From Methylotuvimicrobium alcaliphilum 20Z (GTDB lineage: Bacteria; Pseudomonadota; Gammaproteobacteria; Methylococcales; Methylomonadaceae), in contig NC_016112.1 in NCBI RefSeq assembly GCF_000968535.2, positions 2,914,001-2,978,000 on the forward strand: a stretch of DNA of 64,000 nt, written 5' to 3'. A program made the position numbers and the translations under genes. The notes beneath the pieces were generated by a model, which worked only from the letters and a program-made list of their open reading frames with translations, ran no database searches and was not told where the DNA came from. Below, in pieces: positions 18,767 to 27,483 of this stretch. Within the stretch, counting starts at the first letter, position 1. Each line of letters begins with the position of its first letter.

Positions 18767-19084
18767 ATGCATATTCAGATCAACACGGATAGCAACATCG
18801 AGGGCAATGATGCGTTGACTCAACAAATTGAAGCCCTGGCCAGAGACACCCTTGATCGCTTCAGTGAACAGATAACACGGATAGAAATCCACCTGAGCGA
18901 CGAGAACAGTGACAAGAAATCCGGCACTGGAGATAACCGCTGCCTGCTGGAAGCTCGTCTCGCAGGTCTCCAGCCGATTTCAGTGAGCGACCAGGCTGCG
19001 ACTCTGGAGCAGGCTGTCGACGGTGCTCTCAAGAAATTGAAGCGATCATTAGACAGCACCCTAGGACGATTGAACAACCGCTAA
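18767..19084 (+). CDS. HPF/RaiA-like ribosome-associated protein
   Basis: 105 aa. The pattern of a short HPF/RaiA (sigma-54 modulation) domain is visible: MHIQINTDSNIEG strand, TQQIEALARDTLDRFSEQIT helix, RIEIHLSDEN strand, CLLEARLAG strand, then VSDQAATLEQAVDGALKKLK helix. Such proteins bind the decoding region of the 30S subunit and silence ribosomes in stress. It lies 467 bp downstream of the baeRF gene with a MITE between. Less basic than classical HPF, so the ribosome role is inferred from fold family. Confidence 0.8.
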   Translation: MHIQINTDSNIEGNDALTQQIEALARDTLDRFSEQITRIEIHLSDENSDKKSGTGDNRCLLEARLAGLQPISVSDQAATLEQAVDGALKKLKRSLDSTLGRLNNR

Positions 19085-19319
19085 AAATGGGTGCGCCCAC
19101 TTAAGAGACGGGACGGATTGAAGTTAAGCCTCAAAGTTGCCCCATCTTAAGAACCAAGATCATCATCGGAACTGACGGCTGGATACACTTGAGCCGCGAT
19201 GAAACCCGCATACCTGCTACCAACCAGCAAGCAAGGAGGAGCTGGGCGCCCCTAAGGCGAGTCTTGCCTCGTAACGTACCTCAAAAACTCGGGGTACCCG
19301 AGTCAACCCTCACTGCCAT

Positions 19320-19538
19320 TATACCTTTCGCACTTCAAATTTCGGCAGTGCCTAAGGAGGCGCCGGGGTGCTCGGCAAAGGCTTTGCCAGCATGGAGCTG
19401 GCATAGAGCCTACAGGGACGTATTCACCCAGCCCCTAAATTCCATAGCCCATCGGTCATGGTTAATAGTCTTACTAATTTAGGGGCTGGGTCCTTTGACG
19501 GGCACCCCGGCGCCGAATTTTGATCTCCGATGAGTATA
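19320..19538. repeat. MITE-like repeat family 1, copy e
   Basis: TATACCTTTCGCACTTC to CCGATGAGTATA; hairpin variant with CCCAGCCCCTAAATT arms, shared with copies at 21444, 23511 and 37291. Confidence 0.85.
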
Positions 19539-19662
19539 AGTTAAGGGTAACCCGTCATTCAGCCATGGACTGGCGGAATCCAGCGCCATGGATGGCAAGC
19601 TTTTGAGGCACATTAGAGCCTGAATACGAGCATTAATTATTTCTGTGACTGCTTAACTTAAC

Positions 19663-19834
19663 CTGATTAGCAAGTTTCTTCAGCTAAAGCCCAAAAACCA
19701 GCATATCCCTAGCAGGACGGGGTTTGCAACCACGTCCTAAACGTTTCGACTTTGGCCGAAGTAAGCCAGACACCGACATGTTTAAGGCAAACCGAAACGT
19801 TGGTGACGGGTTAAATAACCCGTCACACAGAAGC
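19663..19834. repeat. MITE-like repeat family 2, truncated copy e
   Basis: Left terminus CTGATTAGCAAG and core present; the right third is lost. Family-3 debris follows to about 19920. No gene is visible in 19085-20026. Confidence 0.75.
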
Positions 19835-19951
19835 CACTCATCGTAACTTTACACCGTGCTACTCCTGAATTGAGTGAAGCTCCGGCTAATAATAAAAAGA
19901 TGTGGGGTATGGATGTCGCTGAACTTCTGAAGCGGCAAATTGCTTCAGCCG

Positions 19952-19972
19952 AATGTGTGATAGCGTACAGAC
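19952..19972 (+). promoter_or_regulatory. Stress-type box, site 7
   Basis: ATGTGTGATAGCGTACAGAC, only 54 bp before the membrane-protein gene at 20027, with TACAAT-like and CATAAT-like hexamers downstream. Confidence 0.65.
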
Positions 19973-20026
19973 TATGGTGCCGATTCGTACAATAATTTCT
20001 CTCACATAATTCAATAGAGACTCATT

Positions 20027-20965
20027 ATGCCCCTGCCTAATAACTCAACTGCTGACGAATACGCCTTGTCCTTACAAACTTCAGCTAGCGCAGTATCGTG
20101 GAGCGCTATTTTGGCAGGAGCTACGGCAGCCGCTGCTCTGGCATTAATCCTTTTGATGTTGGGGACGGGTTTAGGTCTGTCCTCGGTATCGCCATGGGCG
20201 TACAGCGGCGTCAGCGCAACAACTTTCGGAGTATCGTCCATTCTATGGTTGACCTTCACGCAACTCGCTGCTTCGGGGATGGGGGGGTACCTAGCCGGCA
20301 GGCTGAGAACAAGGTGGATTGCAGTACATACGGACGAGGTCTACCTCCGTGACACCGCGCACGGCTTTCTGGCCTGGGCCGTTGCCGCGCTGTTGACTGC
20401 TGCGCTACTCACTGGGGCGTCTGGATTCATCGTTAGCGGTGGAGTTCAGGCTGGAACCGCTGTAGCTGCCTCTGTAGCTAGTGGAGTAGCCACTGGAGTC
20501 GTAGCCGAGGCTGCGAAATCCGACAGCGAAAGCGAATCGATGGGTTACTTCGTGGATTCGCTGTTCCGAAGGGAGATCGGCACAACTCCATACTCCTATA
20601 CTTCTGCCGAAAGCGATTCAGCACAGAAGGCAAGGTCTGTCGGGTCCGCTTCCGAAATAACCCGCATTTTCATGAATAGTATTCACACGGGCCCCCTGCC
20701 TGCAGAGGATGTGCAGTATGTCGGACAGGTTGTCGCGTTGCGTACCGGCACAAGTCAACAGGACGCTGAAAAACTGGTGAGGGATACCTATGCTCGCGCA
20801 CAGACGATGCTACATGATGCGGAAATTGCTGCGAAAGAAGCGGCTGACAAAATGCGCAAGACTTCCGCCTATATGGCACTGTGGTTCTTCATATCGCTAC
20901 TCATCGGTGCGTTTGCTGCCAGCTACGCTGCAATATTCGGCGGTCAGCAACGCGACATGTACTAG
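20027..20965 (+). CDS. Uncharacterised inner-membrane protein with Ala/Gly-rich helices
   Basis: 312 aa. Hydrophobic segments lie near 25-52, 62-88, 112-155 (Ala/Gly/Val-rich) and 288-308, with a soluble Ser/Glu/Ala-rich stretch (about 165-280) containing YFVDSLFRREIG and a long helix ending AAKEAADKMRKT. I do not recognise the family with confidence. Closely followed by a 23-codon membrane peptide gene. Box site 7 lies 54 bp upstream. The start at 20027 has only a weak upstream purine run (AATAGAGACTC). Confidence 0.75.
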   Translation: MPLPNNSTADEYALSLQTSASAVSWSAILAGATAAAALALILLMLGTGLGLSSVSPWAYSGVSATTFGVSSILWLTFTQLAASGMGGYLAGRLRTRWIAVHTDEVYLRDTAHGFLAWAVAALLTAALLTGASGFIVSGGVQAGTAVAASVASGVATGVVAEAAKSDSESESMGYFVDSLFRREIGTTPYSYTSAESDSAQKARSVGSASEITRIFMNSIHTGPLPAEDVQYVGQVVALRTGTSQQDAEKLVRDTYARAQTMLHDAEIAAKEAADKMRKTSAYMALWFFISLLIGAFAASYAAIFGGQQRDMY

Positions 20966-21004
20966 CCACTACAACTCGTTAACCGTTAACAAAGGAGACA
21001 AGCA

Positions 21005-21076
21005 ATGCGTTCAATACTTTTGTATTTTCTCGGTATTCCCATACCCATCATCATTTTGATTGCTCTATTCCTATAA
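21005..21076 (+). CDS. 23-aa hydrophobic membrane peptide
   Basis: ATG CGT TCA... encodes 23 residues (starts MRSILLYFLG, then IPIPIIILIALFL) and stops at 21076. AAAGGAGACAAGCA gives a strong ribosome-binding site at correct spacing, 40 bp after the preceding gene, so it is probably cotranscribed. The peptide is one transmembrane helix with an Ile-Pro-Ile-Pro centre. I recall similar peptides beside stress genes in other proteobacteria but cannot name a family. A small dyad (CGTCTCGTGAGACAGACG) just after may terminate transcription. The remaining gap to 21732 holds one MITE and no gene. Confidence 0.65.
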   Translation: MRSILLYFLGIPIPIIILIALFL

Positions 21077-21443
21077 TAGTCGTCTCGTGAGACAGACGTC
21101 GTGATGGAACGGAGAAAGCAGCATCGAAATAAGACGGGTAAGTAACGCGCATGGAATAAATCAGGGATTTGTAGGTGCGAATTCATCCTCGCACTTGTGG
21201 AAGTTATTTTATGCAGGTTCCTAAATTCATCAATCCACTCAAGTTTGCACAGCAAAAACCGCTGACTCAAAAGGTGAGCAATTAAAAAATAAAACTGGCA
21301 GGGATACCATTCAATTATCGTGACTGTTCAGCATATGTGGTTGGGTAGGTTGTCGGGTATCGATTTATAAGGCTGTCTGTTGCAGTCAGGTCTTACAAGG
21401 ACTTATTCACGCGTCCTTAGAAATTAATGCCCGACACCTTTTA

Positions 21444-21664
21444 TATACCCATCGCACTTCAAATTTCGGCATTGACGCATGGAGGCGCTGGGGTGTTCGG
21501 CAAAGGCTTTGACAGCAGGGATGCTGTCACAGAGCCTACATGGACGTATTCACCCAGCCCCTAAATTCCATAGCCCATCGGTCATGGTTAATAGTCTTAC
21601 TAATTTAGGGGCTGGGTCCTTTGACGGACACCCCGGCGCCGAAATTTAACCAGCAAAGGGTATA
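21444..21664. repeat. MITE-like repeat family 1, copy f
   Basis: TATACCCATCGCACTTC to CAGCAAAGGGTATA, 69 bp before the BON gene at 21733. Confidence 0.85.
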
Positions 21665-21732
21665 TATAAATATTATGTTGAACAATTACCAATTATCTTG
21701 AAAAAGAAACACCCAAAAGCGAGGAGATTACA

Positions 21733-22146
21733 ATGTCTACACGATTACCGTTAGTACTATTCACTTTAACCGGTAGCCTAATACTGATAACCGGTACCGT
21801 TCAAGCCGAACAGAATACCGCCATCTATTTGGCTGACGGCCCCAGTTCGTACTTGGAAAATACCGAGCGCAATGTTCGCGACAGGGATGATGCTAATTTA
21901 ACTCCGGTAGATCAAAAGGAATCCAAAAGTGATATCGACATCACGGCTACCATCCGTCAAGCCGTCGTTAGGGATAAATCGCTTTCACTCAACGCACAGA
22001 ATGCAAAAATCATTACTCGTCATGGAGTCGTGACTTTGCGTGGACTGGTTGAGAGTGGAGCCGAAAAAAATAAACTGCAACAATTCGCCACGCAAACACC
22101 CGGCGTAGTGCAGGTAGATAATCAACTTGAAATTAAAGCGCCGTAA
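21733..22146 (+). CDS. Periplasmic BON-domain protein, paralogue A
   Basis: 137 aa. A signal peptide ends at VQA (about 25). A charged linker precedes one C-terminal BON domain (about 67-137: DIDITATIRQAVVRDKSLS, HGVVTLRGLVES, GVVQVDNQLEIK), OsmY-like. BON domains bind membranes or envelope ligands and are typical of osmotic stress proteins. GAGGAG precedes the ATG. It heads a cluster with the YflT-like gene 17 bp downstream. A near-identical pair lies at 36327-37273. Confidence 0.88.
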   Translation: MSTRLPLVLFTLTGSLILITGTVQAEQNTAIYLADGPSSYLENTERNVRDRDDANLTPVDQKESKSDIDITATIRQAVVRDKSLSLNAQNAKIITRHGVVTLRGLVESGAEKNKLQQFATQTPGVVQVDNQLEIKAP

Positions 22147-22163
22147 AGGCTCAGGAGAACGTC

Positions 22164-22679
22164 ATGAGTAAAGCAGTTTTTTGTATCGCCCAAAATATCG
22201 ATCATGCAGAGAGCATTGTAAATGACCTGAATGCCGCGGGTTTTTCCCACAGCGACATATCGGTTTTGTTTCCCGACAAATCCACCACCCAGGATTTTGC
22301 CCATGAAAAGAACACCAAAGCGCCGGAAGGGGCTGCAATTGGGGGGACAGTGGGTTTCGGCACCGGCGGTGCGCTCGGTTTGTTAGCCGGGATTGGCGCT
22401 TTGGCTATTCCCGGTGTGGGCCCTTTTATCGCCGCAGGCCCCATTATGGGCGCCTTGAGCGGAGCCGCAGTAGGCGCTGCCGCCGGAAGTTTGACGGGGG
22501 CTTTAATCGGACTGGGTATTCCGGAGTATGAGGCCAAACGCTATGAAGGAAAAATCAAGGGAGGTAGTGCCTTGATTTCTGTCCATACGGGAAGCAGCGA
22601 AGATGTTGATAAAGCGAAAAAAATCTTCGAGCAGGCTCATGCAGAAGATATTTCTTCGACTGAGGAAGCGTCAGTTTAA
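22164..22679 (+). CDS. YflT/GsiB-like general stress protein with glycine-zipper segment, paralogue A
   Basis: 171 aa. The N-terminus (SKAVFCIAQNIDHAESIVND and SHSDISVLFPDK) resembles the general-stress YflT-like fold. The middle (about 55-120) is a Gly/Ala-rich glycine zipper (GLLAGIGALAIPGVGPFIAA, GALSGAAVGAAAGSLTGALI), probably membrane inserting. The C-terminus (YEAKRYEGKIKGGSALISVH) forms a short beta-alpha unit. It follows paralogue A of the BON gene and is probably cotranscribed. Role in stress is inferred from family and context. Confidence 0.8.
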   Translation: MSKAVFCIAQNIDHAESIVNDLNAAGFSHSDISVLFPDKSTTQDFAHEKNTKAPEGAAIGGTVGFGTGGALGLLAGIGALAIPGVGPFIAAGPIMGALSGAAVGAAAGSLTGALIGLGIPEYEAKRYEGKIKGGSALISVHTGSSEDVDKAKKIFEQAHAEDISSTEEASV

Positions 22680-22732
22680 GCTTGATGATGCTATGGCACG
22701 TAATCAAGAAATAATCAACTAGGAGTTTTATC

Positions 22733-23176
22733 ATGCATAACATAGAAACACTTAACAAATTTCTGAAAGATGAATTGTCTGCAACGGAAACTTATCAACA
22801 GGCGCTGGACAAACTTCATGAAGATGTCGTCCTTAGCGAATCGGAGCATCTAAGGACCATTTATGAGGATCATAAAGCGTCAGCTTCCAGTTTACAGTCA
22901 CTCATCATTCGACTGGGAGGAACTCCCTGTGAAGATTCAGGAGCCTGGGGAACTTGGGCGCAAATAGTCCAGGGAGGCGCTAATCTGCTGGGTAAAGAAA
23001 CGGCGCTAAAGTCTTTACAAAGCGGAGAAAAAAGCGGCGCAGAAGCTTATGAGGAGGCGTTGCAAGAAACTGAGCTGCCTTCAGAAATTCGCTCTTTGAT
23101 TGAAACGAAGCTACTACCTGCTCAACAAGAGCATATTCGAACTTTGGATCGGCTTATAGGCGCGGAAGCCGATTAG
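22733..23176 (+). CDS. PA2169/DUF2383 four-helix-bundle protein
   Basis: 147 aa. Helical protein with ETYQQALDKLHED, SEHLRTIYEDHKASASSLQS, SGEKSGAEAYEEALQETELP and LLPAQQEHIRTLDRLIG, the pattern of the ferritin-like DUF2383 family. AGGAG precedes the ATG at 22733. It is last gene of the BON/YflT-like cluster and is followed by a terminator. No metal centre is proven; conserved His/Glu residues in helices 2 and 4 make one possible. Confidence 0.85.
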   Translation: MHNIETLNKFLKDELSATETYQQALDKLHEDVVLSESEHLRTIYEDHKASASSLQSLIIRLGGTPCEDSGAWGTWAQIVQGGANLLGKETALKSLQSGEKSGAEAYEEALQETELPSEIRSLIETKLLPAQQEHIRTLDRLIGAEAD

Positions 23177-23212
23177 ATTTTCCAGCCCTTAGTACGCAGT
23201 TGTTAAATAAAG

Positions 23213-23248
23213 AAGCCAGCGTGAACTCAAATTGATTCGCGCTGGCTT
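23213..23248 (+). terminator. Rho-independent terminator of the BON/YflT/DUF2383 cluster
   Basis: Nine-base perfect stem AAGCCAGCG/CGCTGGCTT followed by TTATTTAT, 36 bp after the stop at 23176. Confidence 0.8.
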
Positions 23249-23256
23249 TATTTATC

Positions 23257-23483
23257 CTGATTAGCAAGTTTCTTCAGCTAAAGCCCAAAAACCAGCATAT
23301 CCCTAGCAGGACGGGGTTTGCAACCCCGTTCTAAACGTTTTGACTTTGGCCGAAGTCAGCCGAAATGTTTAGGGCAAACCGAAACGTTGGGGACGGGTTA
23401 AATAACCCGTCCCGCAGAAGTGGCTACGACTGGTCACTGCTCGGACAGTTGGCTTCGGCAAGCTGAAGCATCTTGCTAATCAG
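23257..23483. repeat. MITE-like repeat family 2, complete 227-bp copy f
   Basis: Complete element nearly identical to copy d at 18324 and of the same length, between CTGATTAGCAAG and CTTGCTAATCAG. Confidence 0.88.
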
Positions 23484-23510
23484 GTTATTTATTGCGTTAC
23501 CGGCTTTAAA

Positions 23511-23731
23511 TATACCCATCGCACTTCAAATTTCGGCATTGACGCGTGGAGGTGCCGGGGTGTTCGGCAAAGGCTGTGACAGCAGGGATGCTGTCACAGA
23601 GCCTACATGGACGTATTCACCCAGCCCCTAAATTCCATAGCCCATCGGTCATGGTTAATAGTCTTACTAATTTAGGGGCTGGGTCCTTTGACGGACACCC
23701 CGGCGCCGAAATTTGACCAGCAAAGGGTATA
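23511..23731. repeat. MITE-like repeat family 1, copy g
   Basis: TATACCCATCGCACTTC to CAGCAAAGGGTATA, 27 bp after a family-2 element and about 20 bp before the ribosome-binding site of the next gene. Confidence 0.85.
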
Positions 23732-23763
23732 TAAGTTTTTGAAGTTTTTTATTGGAGTCACTT

Positions 23764-24180
23764 ATGTCTATATTTAATGCTGAAGATTCAACAAGATCAA
23801 GCCTGGATCGCGTTCGTAGCTCCACCGCTGCCCATGTCAACGAAGAAATAGATCTTCAAACAGATTTAAATATTCAAGAATATAAGAGCAAAAGCAAGGC
23901 GGAAATTCTTGAGCGTATTCAAATGCTGGATAAGGAATGGGATGTAGAGCGAGTGCTTGAAGTCAATGCCTCTACTTTATCCCTAACCGGTCTGATTCTT
24001 GGTTTAACCAAAAATCCGAAATGGTTATTTCTACCCGGCATTGTTTTGCCTTTTCTGTTGCAGCATGGCTTGCAAGGATGGTGTCCTCCCTTACCCCTCT
24101 TACGCCGGCTTGGTATCCGTACCCGGGGAGAAATCGACCGGGAAAAATACGCGCTTAAACTCCGGCTAGAAAAAAACTGA
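23764..24180 (+). CDS. Membrane-associated protein, DUF2892-like
   Basis: 138 aa. The ATG at 23764 is chosen because GGAG lies at correct spacing; a TTG four codons upstream overlaps that signal. The N-terminal half is charged and helical. A hydrophobic pair follows (about 75-105: SLTGLILGLTKNPKWLFLPG, IVLPFLLQHGLQGW), then CPPLPLLRRLGIRTRGEIDR, a tail I associate with DUF2892-type small membrane proteins. Function unknown. Confidence 0.75.
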   Translation: MSIFNAEDSTRSSLDRVRSSTAAHVNEEIDLQTDLNIQEYKSKSKAEILERIQMLDKEWDVERVLEVNASTLSLTGLILGLTKNPKWLFLPGIVLPFLLQHGLQGWCPPLPLLRRLGIRTRGEIDREKYALKLRLEKN

Positions 24181-24196
24181 GTTGAATGGAAGACTT

Positions 24197-24217
24197 TATG
24201 TACGATATCGCACCGAC
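24197..24217 (+). promoter_or_regulatory. Stress-type box, site 8, upstream of EF-hand gene
   Basis: ATGTACGATATCGCACCGAC, 128 bp before the EF-hand gene; a TATGAT hexamer lies about 19 bp past the GAC. Confidence 0.7.
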
Positions 24218-24345
24218 TTAAATCACGCACTAAGTTTATGATTAAATTAAATTGACTTGATGGACTCATATATAGATTTATGCTTGAGCCGTATCGAGTC
24301 AATATAAAGCTGATCGCACTTAGTAAATAAATAAAGGAACCTATT

Positions 24346-24768
24346 ATGAAAACCGATAAAAACATCAACGAAATATCTAATGCTATAAATGCCGCCCCAT
24401 CGAAGGCAACAGTTCGACAATGGTTTAATTTCTTCAGTCTCCCTATCTGGACGGCGATTGCCATGAGTATCAGCCTAGTCGCTGTTACCCAGACTGCAAA
24501 GGCTGAAAAAACTTCCGGCGCGCAAAACTCACAAATTGATAGAAAAAGTAAACCGGTTGCTAACTCTGAAGACGGCGCAGGGGCATTGCCCACATTTGCT
24601 GAGGCTGATGTCAATGGCGATAACTACATAACTAAAGATGAATTGAAAAATTATCCTGATCTATTGCAAGTATTCGACAAAGTCGACGCAGGTGAGGATG
24701 GCAAGTTGGAACAACATGAATACCAAAACCTGATAACTGAAACCAAACGTGAAGGTCAAGTTAGGTAA
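24346..24768 (+). CDS. EF-hand protein with signal anchor
   Basis: 140 aa. A cytosolic N-terminus of about 30 residues leads to one hydrophobic segment (about 32-52) ending TAKAEK, a long signal peptide or anchor. Two EF-hand-like loops follow: DVNGDNYITKDEL (about 89-101), a canonical calcium loop, and DKVDAGEDGKLEQHEY (about 110-125), less regular. It is probably a periplasmic calcium-binding stress protein. AAGGAACC precedes the ATG; box site 8 is upstream. Confidence 0.8.
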   Translation: MKTDKNINEISNAINAAPSKATVRQWFNFFSLPIWTAIAMSISLVAVTQTAKAEKTSGAQNSQIDRKSKPVANSEDGAGALPTFAEADVNGDNYITKDELKNYPDLLQVFDKVDAGEDGKLEQHEYQNLITETKREGQVR

Positions 24769-24878
24769 ATCGCGGGATTAGCATATTTACCTGGCGTCTT
24801 AAAACAGGCTTTTATTTTTAATTTTCCAGGCCTAATAATTTCGAGTAGCCTGAATGGGATCTAAATTCATTATTTTAT

Positions 24879-24911
24879 CTGATTAGCAAGCTGAAACATC
24901 TCGCTAATCAG
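24879..24911. repeat. Minimal 33-bp family-2 element supplying a ribosome-binding site
   Basis: CTGATTAGCAAG, nine bases, then the complementary CTCGCTAATCAG: the two termini of family 2 with no core. The last AG and next bases form AGGAGCAACC, the only ribosome-binding signal for the gene at 24920. Confidence 0.8.
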
Positions 24912-24919
24912 GAGCAACC

Positions 24920-26260
24920 ATGAAGCTGCAATTAATCAACATCCGTGACGCGGTAGTCGATACTTTTTGGTTTCTACCCGCACTGATGGCGTTGCTTGCC
25001 GCAGGCGCGGCTTTGGCTACCATTGCCATTGACTCTGCCGTAGGTGATGCGTGGCTACGCGATACGAGCTGGGTATGGTTGGGAGGACCTGAAGGCGCGC
25101 GTAGCGTGCTGTCGGTTATTGCCGGCTCAATCATGACGGTGGTTTCGATCGTGTTCTCGCTAACGGTGACCACCCTGGCGCAAACGTCATCGCATTATGG
25201 GCCGCGCGTACTCAGGAATTTTACCGCCGATCGCGGGGTTCAATTTACACTCGGTACGTTTATCGCCACCTTTATCTATTGTCTGATGGTGTTGCGAACC
25301 GTGCGTTCTATCGAAAATAGCTTCGTGCCGTATATTTCAGTGAATATCGGCATGCTGTTGGCGCTGGTTTCGATGGCCGTGCTGATCTATTTCATTCATC
25401 ACATTTCGCAAAACATTCAAGCCGAGAATCTGATCGCCAATGTGGGAGAACAATTCCTGGAATCACTGCCGGTTTTATTCCCCGAAGGCATCGGCCGACC
25501 CAGCGACAATACCTGCTCAGAGCAATTGCCCGATGACAGTCAATGGCAAGCCGCGTATATTGTGCTATCCGCGGCCACTGGCTATGTGCAAGTCGTGGAC
25601 GATGAACAGTTAATACAGTTAGCGACGCAACACGACTTGATGCTGCAATTGGCAAGGCGCCCCGGCGATTTCGTGACCACGACCTCGACGTTGCTGCGTG
25701 TGCTGCCGCGTGCGCATATAAATCCAGATATCGAGCTTCAATTACGAGACTGCTTTAGTCTCGGAGTCCACTGCACGCCTCATCAAGACGCAAAGTATAT
25801 GATGCAGCAGATGGTGGAAATCGCTGCTCATGCGCTGTCGACGGGCATCAACGAACCTTTCACCGCCTTGGCTTGTATTGACTGGATAGGCGCATCGCTA
25901 TGCGGCGTGGCAAGACGCGAACTCCCCAAGGCGTTGCGTCAGGATGAACACGGCCGGTTACGCGTGATTGCTTGCACGCTCGATTTCGAGGAGCTGACCG
26001 ATACCGCTTTTGACCAGATTCGTCTCTATGGCGCCCGCAATCCGGACGTGATGCTGCACCTTCTTAAAACCATCGGCGACATTGCGTCCGATGTGCGCCG
26101 AGACAGTGACCGCAACGCCTTAGTCCGACATGCTCAGCTGGTTGGTGAAGACGCAAGCCAAATCGTTAACCTAACCGACCGCCGGCGCGTAGCCGACCGG
26201 CTTCAAGAAACATTGATGACTCTGGTCCAGAGCCTTAGGAACGAGCATGAAATAACTTAG
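24920..26260 (+). CDS. DUF2254 integral membrane protein
   Basis: 446 aa. Four hydrophobic segments in the N-terminal half (about 13-38, 57-80, 105-125, 133-160), including SVLSVIAGSIMTVVSIVFSL and FTLGTFIATFIYCLMVLR, then a long cytosolic domain (about 170-446) with GDFVTTTSTLLRVLP and STGINEPFTALACIDW, the hallmark region of DUF2254. Function unknown. The start is fixed by AGGAG overlapping the end of the 33-bp family-2 palindrome. Confidence 0.92.
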   Translation: MKLQLINIRDAVVDTFWFLPALMALLAAGAALATIAIDSAVGDAWLRDTSWVWLGGPEGARSVLSVIAGSIMTVVSIVFSLTVTTLAQTSSHYGPRVLRNFTADRGVQFTLGTFIATFIYCLMVLRTVRSIENSFVPYISVNIGMLLALVSMAVLIYFIHHISQNIQAENLIANVGEQFLESLPVLFPEGIGRPSDNTCSEQLPDDSQWQAAYIVLSAATGYVQVVDDEQLIQLATQHDLMLQLARRPGDFVTTTSTLLRVLPRAHINPDIELQLRDCFSLGVHCTPHQDAKYMMQQMVEIAAHALSTGINEPFTALACIDWIGASLCGVARRELPKALRQDEHGRLRVIACTLDFEELTDTAFDQIRLYGARNPDVMLHLLKTIGDIASDVRRDSDRNALVRHAQLVGEDASQIVNLTDRRRVADRLQETLMTLVQSLRNEHEIT

Positions 26261-26269
26261 ACAACTGTT

Positions 26270-26461
26270 TTGGAAGGGGGGTTGGTGGCTCGATTGACAG
26301 GTGTCGGCGGCAGGGCAGATTTTTGCTCCTGCAAAATCTGCATTCACACCATCCTTGGCGCTTAGCTGCCGCCAAGCCCCCATGGATGGGTTTACGGCGT
26401 TCCTCAACAGGCATACCCCACACCCTAAAATCGGCGAAACTGCTCAAACTGGGAATTGCTG
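26270..26461. repeat. MITE-like repeat family 3, copy f
   Basis: Its right half (CATGGATGGGTTTACGGCG to GGGAATTGCTG) nearly matches the complete copy at 4581-4747; the left terminus is degraded. Confidence 0.75.
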
Positions 26462-26472
26462 AAATAATCTCC

Positions 26473-27483
26473 CTAATCCCTCTTTTTCAAAGAGGGAGAC
26501 TGAATATTTATATACCTTTTACTCGCTCCATTGCCATGATTTTCAGATATGGTTCTAAGTTGATCGCGCGGACGCAGGCTACCAAACCGCAAAGCAAATT
26601 GGCGGGTAAACTCGGCCCCAAAAAAGAAGATCTGCGCGGAATAATAGACCCAGAGTAACAAGGCGATTACTGATCCTGCCGCGCCAAAACCTGAGGTTAC
26701 GCCGCTGTTACCCAGGTACACACCAATAACGTATTTGCCAAGAGTGAACAAAAAGGCCGTAAACAGCGCACCGAACCAGGCATCCTGCCAAGCCAACGGT
26801 GCCTCCGGCAGCATTTTATAAATCACCGCAAACAAGCTGGCAATAACCCCAAAGGAAATCAACGATGCCAATGGAGACAGCACCAGGGCAGCCAAACTCC
26901 AGAGCCCGCTGAACACATACTGATGAATCACCGCCAGAGCGGTGCTGATGACCAGCGAAACCAGTAATAAAAACGCTAAAACCAGCACTAGGCCAAAACA
27001 TACAACCCGGGTTTTGAATAGTACGCTGAGAGAGGAGGCTTGAGGTTTATCGGTGCCCCACATTTCATCGAGGCTATCCTTTAATTCAACGAATACACTG
27101 GTAGCACCCAGCAGCAGTAAGAGCGTGGCAATGACCGAAGCGATAACTCCAGACTCGGAGTAGTGCGCGGCAGCCAGCACAGCACTGATAGCTTGGGCGC
27201 CATTGGGTCCTACCAACGCTTGCATCTGCGTAATAATTTCTCCTTGCGCCGCCTCTGCACCAAAGAAATATCCTGCCACGGCAATGGTCAACACCAGAAT
27301 GGGGGTCATCGAGAACAGGGTATAAAAGGCCACGGCAGCCCCTTTACTAGCAGTGCGATGAGCCAGCCAGGCGGTCAGTGATGGGGACAACAGTACGTAT
27401 CCGCGACGCAGACCTTTGATTACAGATGAAGAAGCCTGTTTTAATGAAAGCCCCTTGAAAAAATCGGTTATGTTCACAAGCAT
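26473..27483 (-). CDS. YihY/BrkB-family inner-membrane protein
   Basis: 336 aa with six hydrophobic segments (first about 45-70, GAAVAFYTLFSMTPILVLTI, the family signature; later TLLLLLGATSVFVELKDSLD and the last ending LLLWVYYSAQIFFFGAEFTR). YihY-type proteins are often misnamed ribonuclease BN; function is unknown. It overlaps the preceding gene by 10 bp with the ATG at 27483; a GTG at 27477 giving a GTGA overlap is an alternative. A second YihY domain occurs fused to a P-type ATPase at 40003-43626. Confidence 0.9.
   Translation of the reverse strand: MLVNITDFFKGLSLKQASSSVIKGLRRGYVLLSPSLTAWLAHRTASKGAAVAFYTLFSMTPILVLTIAVAGYFFGAEAAQGEIITQMQALVGPNGAQAISAVLAAAHYSESGVIASVIATLLLLLGATSVFVELKDSLDEMWGTDKPQASSLSVLFKTRVVCFGLVLVLAFLLLVSLVISTALAVIHQYVFSGLWSLAALVLSPLASLISFGVIASLFAVIYKMLPEAPLAWQDAWFGALFTAFLFTLGKYVIGVYLGNSGVTSGFGAAGSVIALLLWVYYSAQIFFFGAEFTRQFALRFGSLRPRDQLRTISENHGNGASKRYINIQSPSLKKRD

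Noticed and set aside
22202-22537. Long antisense frame over the YflT-like gene, repeated at 36727-37131
   Set aside because: Mirror of the Gly/Ala-rich glycine zipper (Pro/Ala-rich product), a composition artefact.
295-23731. CRISPR array suggested by many short palindromes
   Set aside because: Repeats are far apart, over 100 bp long and unevenly spaced; no cas genes.
23919-24614. 231-codon antisense frame
   Set aside because: Overlaps two better-supported plus-strand genes and the box between them; no domain or ribosome-binding site.
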